Program-made: the position numbers and the translations under genes
Shown here: piece after piece, positions 4,681 through 12,303 of the stretch
Numbering within the stretch: position 1 is the stretch's first letter
How the letters are laid out: every line of letters begins with the position of its first letter
Notes under the pieces: generated by a model
The model's database searches: none
Told to the model about the DNA's origin: nothing
The model's input: the letters and a program-made list of their open reading frames with translations, nothing else
IMG/VR virus record: IMGVR_UViG_3300021371_000098
Location: 1-24,794 of that record
Origin: a virus
Strand: one strand, 5' to 3'
Length of the DNA stretch: 24,794 nucleotides

Positions 4681-6283
4681 GTTCCTACGTCACGAGAGTT
4701 GTCCGGAGTGTGGTTCTTCGGACGCTCTCGCTATCTACGACAACGGAGGCGCACATTGTTTCGCCTCTGGTTGTGACTATCATCTATTCGGGGACAACGA
4801 GAAACCAATGACAACACAAGAACTGCCAAAGGCTAAACCCCTGAGCATGGGCGGTACAGTGGCGGCAATACCACAACGTAGGCTTTCACAGGAAACCTGT
4901 AGTCGCTTCGGTGTAACAGTGGAGTACTCAAAGACGGGCGAAATCATTCGGCACTACTACCCTTACTACAAGTTAGACACAGGGGAGGTCAGTGCTGCCA
5001 AGGTCCGTGACGTTAAAACCAAGGGCTTCTCCTCCTCTGGAGACGTGTCCGGTGTTGGCTTCTTCGGTCAACAACAGTGCACCAACAACAAGTACCTTAC
5101 GATCACCGAAGGGGAGCTTGACGCCCTAGCAGTGTACGAGATGTTCAATAAGCAGTACGACGTAGTGTCGCTACGCTCTGGTGCTAACAACGCCTCCAAG
5201 GAGATCAAGGAACAGCTTGAGTGGCTCGAAGGGTACGAAAACGTAGTCCTATGCTTTGATAACGACAAGGCGGGTGACGTAGCAGTGGACGCAGTGAAGG
5301 ACCTCTTTAGTCCTAATAAGCTGAAGGTCTGTAAGCTGCCGCTGAAGGACGCCAGTGACATGCTCATGGCTAACCGTGTCAAGGACTTTACTCAGGCATG
5401 GTGGAACGCCAAGGTGTACCGACCTGACGGCATCATTGCAGGTACAGAGACGTGGGACAAACTCGTTGAGAAACGACAGGTCAAGTCCATACCTTACCCG
5501 TGGGACGGCCTCAATCATATAACCAGAGGACATAGGCCGTATGAACTCGTTACGATCACCAGCGGTAGTGGTATGGGCAAGTCACAGTTCATCCGCGAAA
5601 TTGAGTATGACCTTCTACAGCGATGTGAAGGAAATATTGGGGTGCTGGCCCTCGAAGAAGACGTGGCCCGAACAAGTCTTGGTATCATGTCGGTGGCGGC
5701 AAACAGGCCCTTACACTTGGAAGAGGACACGCCTGTGGACGAGCTTCGGCCCTTCTGGGAAGCCACACTGGGAACAGGACGTTACTACCTATTCGACCAT
5801 TGGGGGTCAACTTCAACAGATAACCTGCTCGCCCGTGTTCGCTACATGGCAAAAGCCTTGGACTGCCGGTATGTCGTACTGGACCACCTGTCCATCGTCG
5901 TGTCTTCCCAAGAGTCCGGAGACGAACGAAAGGCCATTGATGAAATAATGACCAAGCTGCGGACCTTGGTAGCAGAGACAGGCATTAGCTTGTTCCTAGT
6001 GTCTCACCTCAAGCGGTCCCAAGGTAAGGCACACGAGGACGGTGCCCAGATATCCTTGGGTGAACTGAGAGGTAGCCAAGCGATTGCACAACTGTCAGAC
6101 ATAGTAATAGGTATGGAAAGGGATCAGCAGAACACTAACGAAGACATACGGAATACGACTACTGTTCGTGTCCTAAAGAATCGTTACACTGGTGAAACCG
6201 GACCCGCTTGTTACCTACAGTACGACAGAGGCACAGGTAGAATGCAAGAAGTAGCTAACCCTGAAATAGGAGCAGATTTCTAA
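4664..6283 (+). CDS. Bifunctional primase-helicase, T7 gp4-like
   Basis: With ATG 4664 the protein has 539 residues; a TTG start nine codons earlier is possible but less likely. It unwinds DNA at the fork and makes primers. Domains in order are: a zinc-binding domain with Cys13, Cys16, Cys32 and Cys37; a TOPRIM primase core with Glu149 (ITEGELDAL) and Asp199-Asn-Asp201 (CFDNDKAG); and a RecA-like hexameric helicase with Walker A SGSGMGKS (300-307), Glu331 (LALEED), Walker B VVLDH (404-408), the His loop LVSHLKR (445-451) and C-terminal VRVLKNRYTGETG (501-513). The second zinc pair is spaced by four residues rather than two. The C-terminus ends GADF, like SSB. It overlaps SSB by 17 nt and the next start by 1 nt. 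Confidence 0.93.
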   Translation: MPQTSKFLRHESCPECGSSDALAIYDNGGAHCFASGCDYHLFGDNEKPMTTQELPKAKPLSMGGTVAAIPQRRLSQETCSRFGVTVEYSKTGEIIRHYYPYYKLDTGEVSAAKVRDVKTKGFSSSGDVSGVGFFGQQQCTNNKYLTITEGELDALAVYEMFNKQYDVVSLRSGANNASKEIKEQLEWLEGYENVVLCFDNDKAGDVAVDAVKDLFSPNKLKVCKLPLKDASDMLMANRVKDFTQAWWNAKVYRPDGIIAGTETWDKLVEKRQVKSIPYPWDGLNHITRGHRPYELVTITSGSGMGKSQFIREIEYDLLQRCEGNIGVLALEEDVARTSLGIMSVAANRPLHLEEDTPVDELRPFWEATLGTGRYYLFDHWGSTSTDNLLARVRYMAKALDCRYVVLDHLSIVVSSQESGDERKAIDEIMTKLRTLVAETGISLFLVSHLKRSQGKAHEDGAQISLGELRGSQAIAQLSDIVIGMERDQQNTNEDIRNTTTVRVLKNRYTGETGPACYLQYDRGTGRMQEVANPEIGADF

Positions 6284-6654
6284 TGAACCCTTTAGGAGTT
6301 TTTCATAAAATAGCTAAACAAGCAGATCAAAAGCACACCAAAGGTAAAACGCTGGAGGAAAAAATAGCGTACAATACCGAACAAGCAAGAGCACTTGACG
6401 AAAGAAACGACCACAAAATGCAATACAGTAACCCTTATGAAAGGGAGGTTGAGCGTCTTTCTTCCTTGTCTGTGTTGGAATCATTTAATATTAGTGTCGA
6501 ACCTTACTCTGTTTCGGGCCAAGTACTAATTAACAACAAGTTTGTTTACGTACTGAGAACAGGTATGTGGAGAGTACAGGGAAAAATGAAGTGGTACTAC
6601 AGCAAAAGTCCTGAGAACTTTATTAGGAAGTACGTTTTAAAGGAAATAAATTGA
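6283..6654 (+). CDS. Hypothetical protein between primase-helicase and polymerase
   Basis: The 123-residue protein begins MNPLGVFHKIAKQADQKHTK and is basic and polar. A predicted helical first half (EEKIAYNTEQARALDERNDH) is followed by a strand-rich C-terminal half (VSGQVLINNKFVYVLRTGMW, then MKWYYSKSPENFIRKYVLK). The C-terminal half is basic and aromatic, which would suit nucleic acid binding. I recognise no family. It starts on the stop of the helicase (TAATG) and its stop overlaps the TTG start of the polymerase (TTGA), so its translation is tied to both. That position suggests a replisome accessory role, by context only. Confidence 0.65.
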   Translation: MNPLGVFHKIAKQADQKHTKGKTLEEKIAYNTEQARALDERNDHKMQYSNPYEREVERLSSLSVLESFNISVEPYSVSGQVLINNKFVYVLRTGMWRVQGKMKWYYSKSPENFIRKYVLKEIN

Positions 6655-8282
6655 TCTACCTTGATCTAGAAGCCAACGGCTTGACTCCCGACACCATTTG
6701 GTGCGTCGTGACTAGGGAAAACGGAGTAAGTACGGTACATACTACCCGTGACACCCTCTGTAAGGCTCTAGAAGGCTCTGTAAGCGTCTGTGGACATAAT
6801 CTGATAGGTTATGACCTCCCAGTGTTAAAACGTCTCTGGGGGCTTTCTGTGGCTCCTGAGCGTATAGTCGATACTTTGGTATTGTCACGTTTGTTTGACC
6901 CAAGCAAGTCCGGTGGACACTCTTTGCGTAACTGGGGCAACGAACTAGGCTTTCCAAAAGGCGACCACAACGACTGGTCAAGACTGTCACAGGAGATGAT
7001 TGACTACTGTATACAGGACGTAGCAGTCACAGAAGCAGTACACCAGCGGTTAACCAAGGACATGGCAGACTTTGACCAGCAGTCCATCGACTTGGAACAT
7101 AAGGTTCAGTACGTAGTGCAACAACAGGAAAAAAACGGGTGGCTCTTGGATCAGTACAAGTGCATGGACTTATTAGCAACATTTAAGGAGAGAATGAATG
7201 AAATTGAAGCGGAACTTCAAGAGAAGTTTCTTCCTATTGTACACGAAAGATGGTCTGATAAGACAGGCAAACGCCTTAAGGACAAAGTTGAAGTCTTCAA
7301 TGTTGGCTCTAGGCAACAGATTGCAAAGCGTTTATCGTCACTTGGCGTCGTCTTTTCTAAAGTTACGGAAAAAGGGAATGCCATCGTTGACGAGGCTGTA
7401 CTAGCCACCATTGACCTACCAGAAGCTAAGTCCGTCAGTGAGTACTTGATGCTACAAAAAAGATACGCACAGGTCAACTCATGGATGGAGCATGTACAGG
7501 AAGACGGTAGGGTTCATGGGCGTGTCATTAGTAATGGCGCTGTCACTGGACGCATGACCCACCAGAGTCCCAACATGGCACAAGTACCAGCAGGACACAG
7601 CCTATACGGTAAAGAGTGTCGCTCATGCTGGACTGTACCCGAAGGGAAGAAGCTAGTAGGTTTCGACGCTAGTGGCCTTGAGCTACGCATGTTGGCACAC
7701 TACATGGACGACAAGGAGTTTACCAATGTCCTCCTCACCGAAGATATACACACAAGAAATCAAATGGCTGCAGGACTTGAAACAAGACCTCAAGCTAAGA
7801 CTTTCATCTACGCTTTCCTTTACGGAGCAGGAGACGCAAAAATTGGAAGTATCGTTGGAGGAAGCCCAAGAGACGGCAGAACTCTTAAACAACGATTTTT
7901 ACGAAACACACCTGCTCTTGAAAGTCTACGAGAACGCGTTGGTCGAGCATCTGGGCGAGGCTATCTCACAGGACTTGATGGACGAAGACTTAGAGTTAGA
8001 TCTGAACATGCTGCATTGAATACGTTGTTACAGGCGGCAGGAGCCATCGTGATGAAGAAGGCCCTAGTCATACTGGACGACTATGCACCGCAGTGGAAAC
8101 TAGACTACAAATTCATAGGGAACATACATGACGAAGTACAGTCGGAGGTGGCTACAGACCAAGCAGAAAAATTCGGTTGGCTTGCAGTCGAATGCCTCAA
8201 GGCGTCAGGGGTTCACTTTAACCTCAGATGTCCCCTTGACGGAGAGTACCAAGTCGGAACAACATGGGCAGAAACCCACTAA
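6651..8282 (+). CDS. polA: Family A DNA polymerase with 3'-5' exonuclease, T7-like
   Basis: The protein has 543 residues, shorter than T7 gp5 (704). The start is TTG, with AGGA (6641-6644) 6 nt upstream and a TTGA overlap with the preceding stop. The exonuclease part has DLEANG (Asp5, Glu7), GHNLIGYD (48-55) and YCIQDV (Tyr119, Asp123). The polymerase part has motif A FDASGLELR (Asp339), motif B with Arg379, Lys383 and Tyr387 (RPQAKTFIYAFLYG) and motif C IHDEV (Asp494, Glu495). Tyr387 is at the position equivalent to E. coli Phe762 and T7 Tyr526. I see no large insertion and no DnaJ-like central domain. It would replicate the genome together with the SSB and primase-helicase upstream. Confidence 0.95.
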   Translation: MIYLDLEANGLTPDTIWCVVTRENGVSTVHTTRDTLCKALEGSVSVCGHNLIGYDLPVLKRLWGLSVAPERIVDTLVLSRLFDPSKSGGHSLRNWGNELGFPKGDHNDWSRLSQEMIDYCIQDVAVTEAVHQRLTKDMADFDQQSIDLEHKVQYVVQQQEKNGWLLDQYKCMDLLATFKERMNEIEAELQEKFLPIVHERWSDKTGKRLKDKVEVFNVGSRQQIAKRLSSLGVVFSKVTEKGNAIVDEAVLATIDLPEAKSVSEYLMLQKRYAQVNSWMEHVQEDGRVHGRVISNGAVTGRMTHQSPNMAQVPAGHSLYGKECRSCWTVPEGKKLVGFDASGLELRMLAHYMDDKEFTNVLLTEDIHTRNQMAAGLETRPQAKTFIYAFLYGAGDAKIGSIVGGSPRDGRTLKQRFLRNTPALESLRERVGRASGRGYLTGLDGRRLRVRSEHAALNTLLQAAGAIVMKKALVILDDYAPQWKLDYKFIGNIHDEVQSEVATDQAEKFGWLAVECLKASGVHFNLRCPLDGEYQVGTTWAETH

Positions 8283-8293
8283 GGAGAGTAACA

Positions 8294-8761
8294 ATGGTTT
8301 ATGAAAAAGAGCAAGGTAAGTACTACAAGGATGACCCACAAACTAAAAAGAAAGAAAACAATCTACAGATGTACGTCAACAGCAAGTACATATCAAAGGC
8401 ACATCCTTTGCATAAGCCCGGACGTTACAAGAACTTTGAGGACGCTGCTTTCAGCAGTTTAGCAAAGTACGAGTCCAGTGTAGAAGGTCAGGTCTACGTC
8501 ATTGTCAACCCTAGCTTCCCTGAGTGGGTCAAAGTAGGCATGGCGATTGACTCAGAGGACAGGCTGAATAACTACCAAACCTCTTCCCCTTTTAGAGATT
8601 ATGTGTTAAACTATAGTTGGAACGTAAGCGACCGCAGGGCTGCAGAGTCAGAAGCCCACACTGAGCTACAGAAGATGTACGAAAGACGTAGTGAGTGGTT
8701 TAAATGCACACCAGAGCAAGCCCAAGAGGTAGTCTCTGGTATAGTAGGGAACTACCAATGA
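8294..8761 (+). CDS. GIY-YIG / T5orf172-type nuclease
   Basis: ATG 8294 gives 155 residues and is preceded by AAGGAG (8281-8286); a start at 8264 would lie inside the polymerase gene. The C-terminal two thirds show a GIY-YIG-like fold of the T5orf172 type: GQVYVIVNPS (65-74), WVKVGMA (78-84), Arg90, the family signature YQTSSPFRDY (94-103), Glu118, His122 and EWF (134-136). Such enzymes cut DNA using a single metal. The N-terminal 60 residues are basic and polar and could bind DNA. It sits among replication nucleases, so a role in host DNA breakdown or branched DNA processing is plausible. A selfish homing role is less likely because it is well integrated in the operon, with an ATGA overlap downstream. 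Confidence 0.8.
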   Translation: MVYEKEQGKYYKDDPQTKKKENNLQMYVNSKYISKAHPLHKPGRYKNFEDAAFSSLAKYESSVEGQVYVIVNPSFPEWVKVGMAIDSEDRLNNYQTSSPFRDYVLNYSWNVSDRRAAESEAHTELQKMYERRSEWFKCTPEQAQEVVSGIVGNYQ

Positions 8762-9621
8762 AAAACGTATACAATTTAGTGGACGACATTTACAAACTTG
8801 TTAAGACCAAGAGGGTAGATAAAGACGTTGACATCGAAGAGTGCATTGAGCAGTTTGGAGAAAACGTCAAGGACTTGATGCGTAAGGAGTTTGGTGGTCG
8901 TCGTTTTGACGGACGTAAACTACGCATGTCCAACATTGGTAAGCGTGACAGGTTCTTATGGAACCACTTCAACAACGTGAAGAAGTCGGAAGAGATGCAA
9001 GGCCACACACTGGTCAAGTTTCTCTACGGACACCTTATCGAAGAACTGTTGTTATTCCTTACGAGGGCCTCAGGACATGAAGTTACAGCAGAACAAAAGC
9101 AATGTGAAATCAACGGCATTACGGGTTCTATGGACTGCAAAATTGACGGTGTTGTCACGGACGTTAAAAGTGTTTCATCGTATGGGTTTAAGAAATTCAA
9201 AGACGGCACTCTGGCTTACGATGATCCGTTTGGATACGTCGCTCAAATTAAAGGATATGCAAAGGCAGAGAACCAGACAAGTTTTGGATGGCTTGCGATG
9301 GACAAACAGAACGGACACTTAACCTACCTACTGTACAACGAGGAGGACACTCAAGCTCCTGTGTACGAGAAGATAGGCTTTGACATCACAGACCGTATTG
9401 AGCATGTCCAAGAGATGGTTAAGCAGCCAGAGCCTCCTGAAAACTGCTACGAGCCTAAGCCAGACGGCAAGAGTGGTAACATGAAGCTGGACATAGGTTG
9501 TTCCTATTGTGCATATAAGAAAGAGTGTTGGCCGGGTCTACGTGCCTTCTCTTACTCTACAGGTCCAAGGTTTTTAACGGAGGTACACAATGAGCCGAAG
9601 GTCCAAGAAATCACCATTTAG
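8758..9621 (+). CDS. PD-(D/E)XK exonuclease, Cas4/RecB-like
   Basis: ATG 8758 overlaps the preceding stop as ATGA and gives 287 residues; an earlier start at 8704 would lie inside the GIY-YIG gene. The nuclease core has GHLIEEL (91-97), Asp130 (CKIDGV), Asp135-Val-Lys137 (the D-x-K motif, TDVKSVSS) and the QIKGY motif (163-167), in the order typical of Cas4/RecB nucleases. Cys230, Cys248, Cys251 and Cys257 (near CSYCAYKKECWPG) resemble the cysteine set that holds an iron-sulfur cluster in Cas4 and AddB proteins. In T7-like phages lacking a gp6-type exonuclease this gene probably degrades host DNA and processes recombination ends. No CRISPR genes are nearby, so a Cas role is not implied. Confidence 0.87.
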   Translation: MKNVYNLVDDIYKLVKTKRVDKDVDIEECIEQFGENVKDLMRKEFGGRRFDGRKLRMSNIGKRDRFLWNHFNNVKKSEEMQGHTLVKFLYGHLIEELLLFLTRASGHEVTAEQKQCEINGITGSMDCKIDGVVTDVKSVSSYGFKKFKDGTLAYDDPFGYVAQIKGYAKAENQTSFGWLAMDKQNGHLTYLLYNEEDTQAPVYEKIGFDITDRIEHVQEMVKQPEPPENCYEPKPDGKSGNMKLDIGCSYCAYKKECWPGLRAFSYSTGPRFLTEVHNEPKVQEITI

Positions 9622-9979
9622 AAGCACGTTTGAAGAAGATGTCGCCAAAATACTACAGGAGTTTAACTATGAACCTTTCACTATTCCTTACACTATTGCT
9701 AGGAGCTACCGTCCTGACTTCGTTGATGCTAGCGGTTTATATCTTATTGAGTGCAAAGGATATTTCAGAGATGGAGACACCAAGAAATACACCAGCATCA
9801 GGGACAGCCTCCCAGAAGGACAAGAGTTAATCTTTGTTCTGATGCAGCCCAACAAGAAAATACGAAAAGGTGCCAAAATGACCATGTCACAATGGTGTGA
9901 CAAAGAGGGAATACTATGGTATAATATAGATACACTACAGGAGTTAATTAGTTATGTCGCTAACGCTAGAGGAAATTAA
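9590..9979 (+). CDS. Endonuclease I, Holliday junction resolvase, T7 gp3-like
   Basis: The protein has 129 residues, close to T7 gp3 (149). The motif order matches the family: STFEEDVAKIL (12-22, with Glu15/Glu16), PYTIARSYRPDF with Asp43, and YLIECKGYF with Glu54 and Lys56. These acidic residues and the lysine form the metal-dependent active site that cuts branched DNA such as four-way junctions. The C-terminal part (IFVLMQ then KIRKGAKMTMSQWCDKEGI) also follows the T7 protein. It would resolve replication and recombination intermediates before packaging and help to break down host DNA. It overlaps the exonuclease gene by 32 nt and the next gene by 26 nt. Confidence 0.92.
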   Translation: MSRRSKKSPFRSTFEEDVAKILQEFNYEPFTIPYTIARSYRPDFVDASGLYLIECKGYFRDGDTKKYTSIRDSLPEGQELIFVLMQPNKKIRKGAKMTMSQWCDKEGILWYNIDTLQELISYVANARGN

Positions 9980-10130
9980 GGAACGCCTCTTGAAAACCCT
10001 TGATCCAGACGACCTACTGGAGGCCCTACAGATAACCTCAGAGCAGATTCTGGACAGGTTTGAGGACAAACTAATTAATAGACTGGACGTGTTTGAAGAA
10101 GAGCTAGAGGAGGAAGAAAATGAGCATTGA
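9954..10130 (+). CDS. Small acidic helical protein, 58 residues
   Basis: The product begins MSLTLEEIKERLLKTLDPDD, continues LLEALQITSEQILDRFEDKL and ends in a run of Glu residues before EH. It is almost certainly helical, with a C-terminal acidic coil. The gene overlaps endonuclease I by 26 nt and the next gene by 11 nt. Similar short proteins with a LEEIKERL start and a DRFEDK segment occur next to replication genes in marine phages, as far as I recall, but I know of no function. It may be a small regulatory partner of a neighbouring enzyme; nothing in the sequence shows which. Confidence 0.6.
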   Translation: MSLTLEEIKERLLKTLDPDDLLEALQITSEQILDRFEDKLINRLDVFEEELEEEENEH

Positions 10131-10407
10131 TGAAGCGACTCCACAAGAGTGGGACACCTTGGCGGCACTTAATAACCTCTCAATCAGGAAAACACCAGAC
10201 CCTGTAGAGCAGCCTGACCACTACAACAACGGAGCAATCGAAGCAATCGAAGCTATCAAAGCGTCCATGCCTGAGAACGAGTTTAGAGGCTATCTCAAGG
10301 GTAACGCACTGAAGTACCTCTGGCGTTATGACTACAAAGGAAAACCAGTAGAGGACTTACGCAAGTGCCGCTGGTACATTGAACGACTAATCAAGGAAAT
10401 GAATTAA
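10120..10407 (+). CDS. DUF3310 family protein (SaV-like), possible nucleotide metabolism protein
   Basis: The protein has 95 residues. After a variable N-terminus it shows the family pattern: QPDHYNNG (about 30-37), EAIEAI (39-44), FRGYLKGNALKYLWRYDYKG (about 55-74) and EDLRKCRWYIERLI (77-90). Proteins of this DUF3310 group are common in phage replication modules and are often labelled nucleotide kinase or SaV-like, though I know of no firm biochemical proof. The stop and the next ATG share a base (TAATG), so it is coupled to the ribonucleotide reductase. That pairing supports a role around nucleotide supply. Confidence 0.88.
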   Translation: MSIDEATPQEWDTLAALNNLSIRKTPDPVEQPDHYNNGAIEAIEAIKASMPENEFRGYLKGNALKYLWRYDYKGKPVEDLRKCRWYIERLIKEMN

Positions 10408-12278
10408 TGGACGCATATCAACAGTACATACACAAGTCCCGCTACGCTCGCTACCTACCAGAGGAGCAGCGTCGGGAGACTTGGGAAGAAACAATCGACA
10501 GGTACTTAAACTTCTGGATTGAGAAGGGTAAGTTAACACTCGAAGAAGCTAATGGTATCTTCAAAGACATACACGACATGGACGTTATGCCTAGCATGAG
10601 AGCGTTAATGACTGCTGGTGACGCCCTTGACCGTGACAACGTAGCTGGATTCAACTGTAGCTACCTACCTATTGACCACCCTAAAGCGTTTGACGAGATG
10701 ATGTACGTACTGATGTGCGGCACAGGAGTAGGCTACAGTGTTGAACGTCAGTACGTTAGCAAGCTACCTGAAGTAGCGGAGGAATTCCATGACACCGACA
10801 CCGTTATACACGTCGCCGACTCTAAAATTGGCTGGGCTAAAGCTTACAGAGAACTTATCAGCTTGCTCTATTCGGGTCAGCTTCCAAAGTGGGACGTATC
10901 TGGAGTACGACTTGCAGGGGCCTCTCTTAAGACCTTCGGTGGTCGAGCGTCTGGTCCAGAGCCTCTTGTTGACCTGTTTAAGTTCACCGTTGACATCTTT
11001 CGGGAAGCTGCTGGACGTAGACTGTCTTCCATCGAATGTCACGATGTCTGCTGTAAGATTGCACAGATCGTCGTTGTCGGCGGGGTCCGAAGAAGTGCTC
11101 TCATCAGTTTGTCTAACCTCACTGACGACAGACTCCGACGAGCCAAGTCAGGACAATGGTGGCAGGACAATCCACAACGTGGCCTAGCTAACAACAGTGC
11201 TTGCTATACAGAGAAGCCAGACTTCGAGGCATTTTTAAATGAGTGGAAAAGTTTATACGAGTCCCGTTCAGGAGAACGAGGTATGTTCTCTCGAGTCGCA
11301 AGTCAAAAGCAAGCTGCAAGGAACGAGCGACGAGATGCTACCTATGATTTTGGAACTAATCCATGTAGCGAGATCATCTTACGACCTAACCAATTCTGCA
11401 ATCTATCAGAAGTTGTTGTCAGGGCAGAAGATACGCTCTCAGACCTCAAACGAAAAGTACGTACTGCGTCTATCCTTGGAACTCTACAGGCTACCTTGAC
11501 TGACTTTCGTTACCTACGTAAGGTGTGGCAGAAGAACACAGAGGAAGAAGCACTGCTTGGTGTTAGCCTAACGGGTATAATGGATCACCCAACACTATCA
11601 GGAAGGAGGGACAAAGGTGTTCTCAAAACGTGGCTTACGGAGCTTAAAGAAGAAGCTGTTAAGACTAACGCAGTTTGGGCTGGTCGTCTTGGTATCAATG
11701 TTAGCACTGCCATTACTGCTGTTAAGCCTTCCGGCACTGTTAGCCAGTTGGTTGATTCTGCTAGTGGCATCCACCCTAGATACTCAGATCAATACATTAG
11801 ACGAGTCAGAGCAGATGCAAGAGACCCACTCTGCTCCGTCCTTGAAGAAGCTGGAATCCCCGTAGAGGACGACGTAATGTCACCCACTACTAAGGTATTC
11901 AGCTTCCCTATAAAATCCCCTGACGGGGCTGTGGTGGCCTCTGAGATGGGTGCAATGGAACAACTTGAGCTATGGGAGATTTATCAGGACTTTTGGTGTG
12001 AGCATAAGCCGTCCATGACATGCTACTACCGTGATGATGAATTTCTTGAGGTAGGCCAGTGGTTGTACAACAAGTTCGACAAGATTAGTGGGGTGTCGTT
12101 CCTCCCTTATTCCGAACATACGTACCAACAGGCTCCTTATGAACCCATAGACTTAGAGACCTACGAGAAGCTTAAGGAGGAATTCCCAGAGACGATTGAC
12201 TGGAACATCTCTGAGAACTCCGACATGACAGAAGGGTCACAGCAGTTAGCTTGTACAGGTAATAACTGCGAGTTGTAA
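10407..12278 (+). CDS. nrdJ: Class II (adenosylcobalamin-dependent) ribonucleotide reductase, monomeric type
   Basis: The protein has 623 residues, shorter than the 739-residue Lactobacillus enzyme. It converts ribonucleotides to deoxyribonucleotides for phage DNA synthesis. Visible motifs are FNCS with Cys84, CGTGVGY (104-110), the finger loop NPCSEI with radical Cys320 and Glu322, FCNL with Cys331, KPSGTVSQL (440-448) and a C-terminal redox pair Cys616/Cys621 (ACTGNNCEL). Cys84 and Cys331 would form the active-site disulfide. No small subunit or glycyl radical activase follows, as expected for class II. It depends on vitamin B12 coenzyme and a thioredoxin-like reductant; a candidate reductant lies at 1-72. 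It is the last gene of the plus-strand operon. Confidence 0.93.
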   Translation: MDAYQQYIHKSRYARYLPEEQRRETWEETIDRYLNFWIEKGKLTLEEANGIFKDIHDMDVMPSMRALMTAGDALDRDNVAGFNCSYLPIDHPKAFDEMMYVLMCGTGVGYSVERQYVSKLPEVAEEFHDTDTVIHVADSKIGWAKAYRELISLLYSGQLPKWDVSGVRLAGASLKTFGGRASGPEPLVDLFKFTVDIFREAAGRRLSSIECHDVCCKIAQIVVVGGVRRSALISLSNLTDDRLRRAKSGQWWQDNPQRGLANNSACYTEKPDFEAFLNEWKSLYESRSGERGMFSRVASQKQAARNERRDATYDFGTNPCSEIILRPNQFCNLSEVVVRAEDTLSDLKRKVRTASILGTLQATLTDFRYLRKVWQKNTEEEALLGVSLTGIMDHPTLSGRRDKGVLKTWLTELKEEAVKTNAVWAGRLGINVSTAITAVKPSGTVSQLVDSASGIHPRYSDQYIRRVRADARDPLCSVLEEAGIPVEDDVMSPTTKVFSFPIKSPDGAVVASEMGAMEQLELWEIYQDFWCEHKPSMTCYYRDDEFLEVGQWLYNKFDKISGVSFLPYSEHTYQQAPYEPIDLETYEKLKEEFPETIDWNISENSDMTEGSQQLACTGNNCEL

Positions 12279-12283
12279 ACTAC

Positions 12284-12303
12284 AGGGGCTTCGGCCCCTT
12301 TTT
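12284..12303 (+). terminator. Rho-independent terminator of the rightward operon
   Basis: AGGGGC, a TTCG loop and GCCCCT (12284-12299) form a 6-bp stem with a very stable tetraloop, followed by a T run to 12303. The T run overlaps the stop codon of the convergent gene ending at 12302. On the minus strand the hairpin has no good T tract, so it mainly stops rightward transcripts. Confidence 0.85.

Noticed and set aside
6651-8282. DnaJ-like insertion in the polymerase, as reported for HMO-2011
   Set aside because: The exonuclease and polymerase motifs are separated by ordinary distances and no HPD J-domain motif is present.
8758-9621. Cas4 of a CRISPR system
   Set aside because: It has Cas4-like motifs, but the neighbours are phage replication nucleases and there are no other cas genes or arrays.
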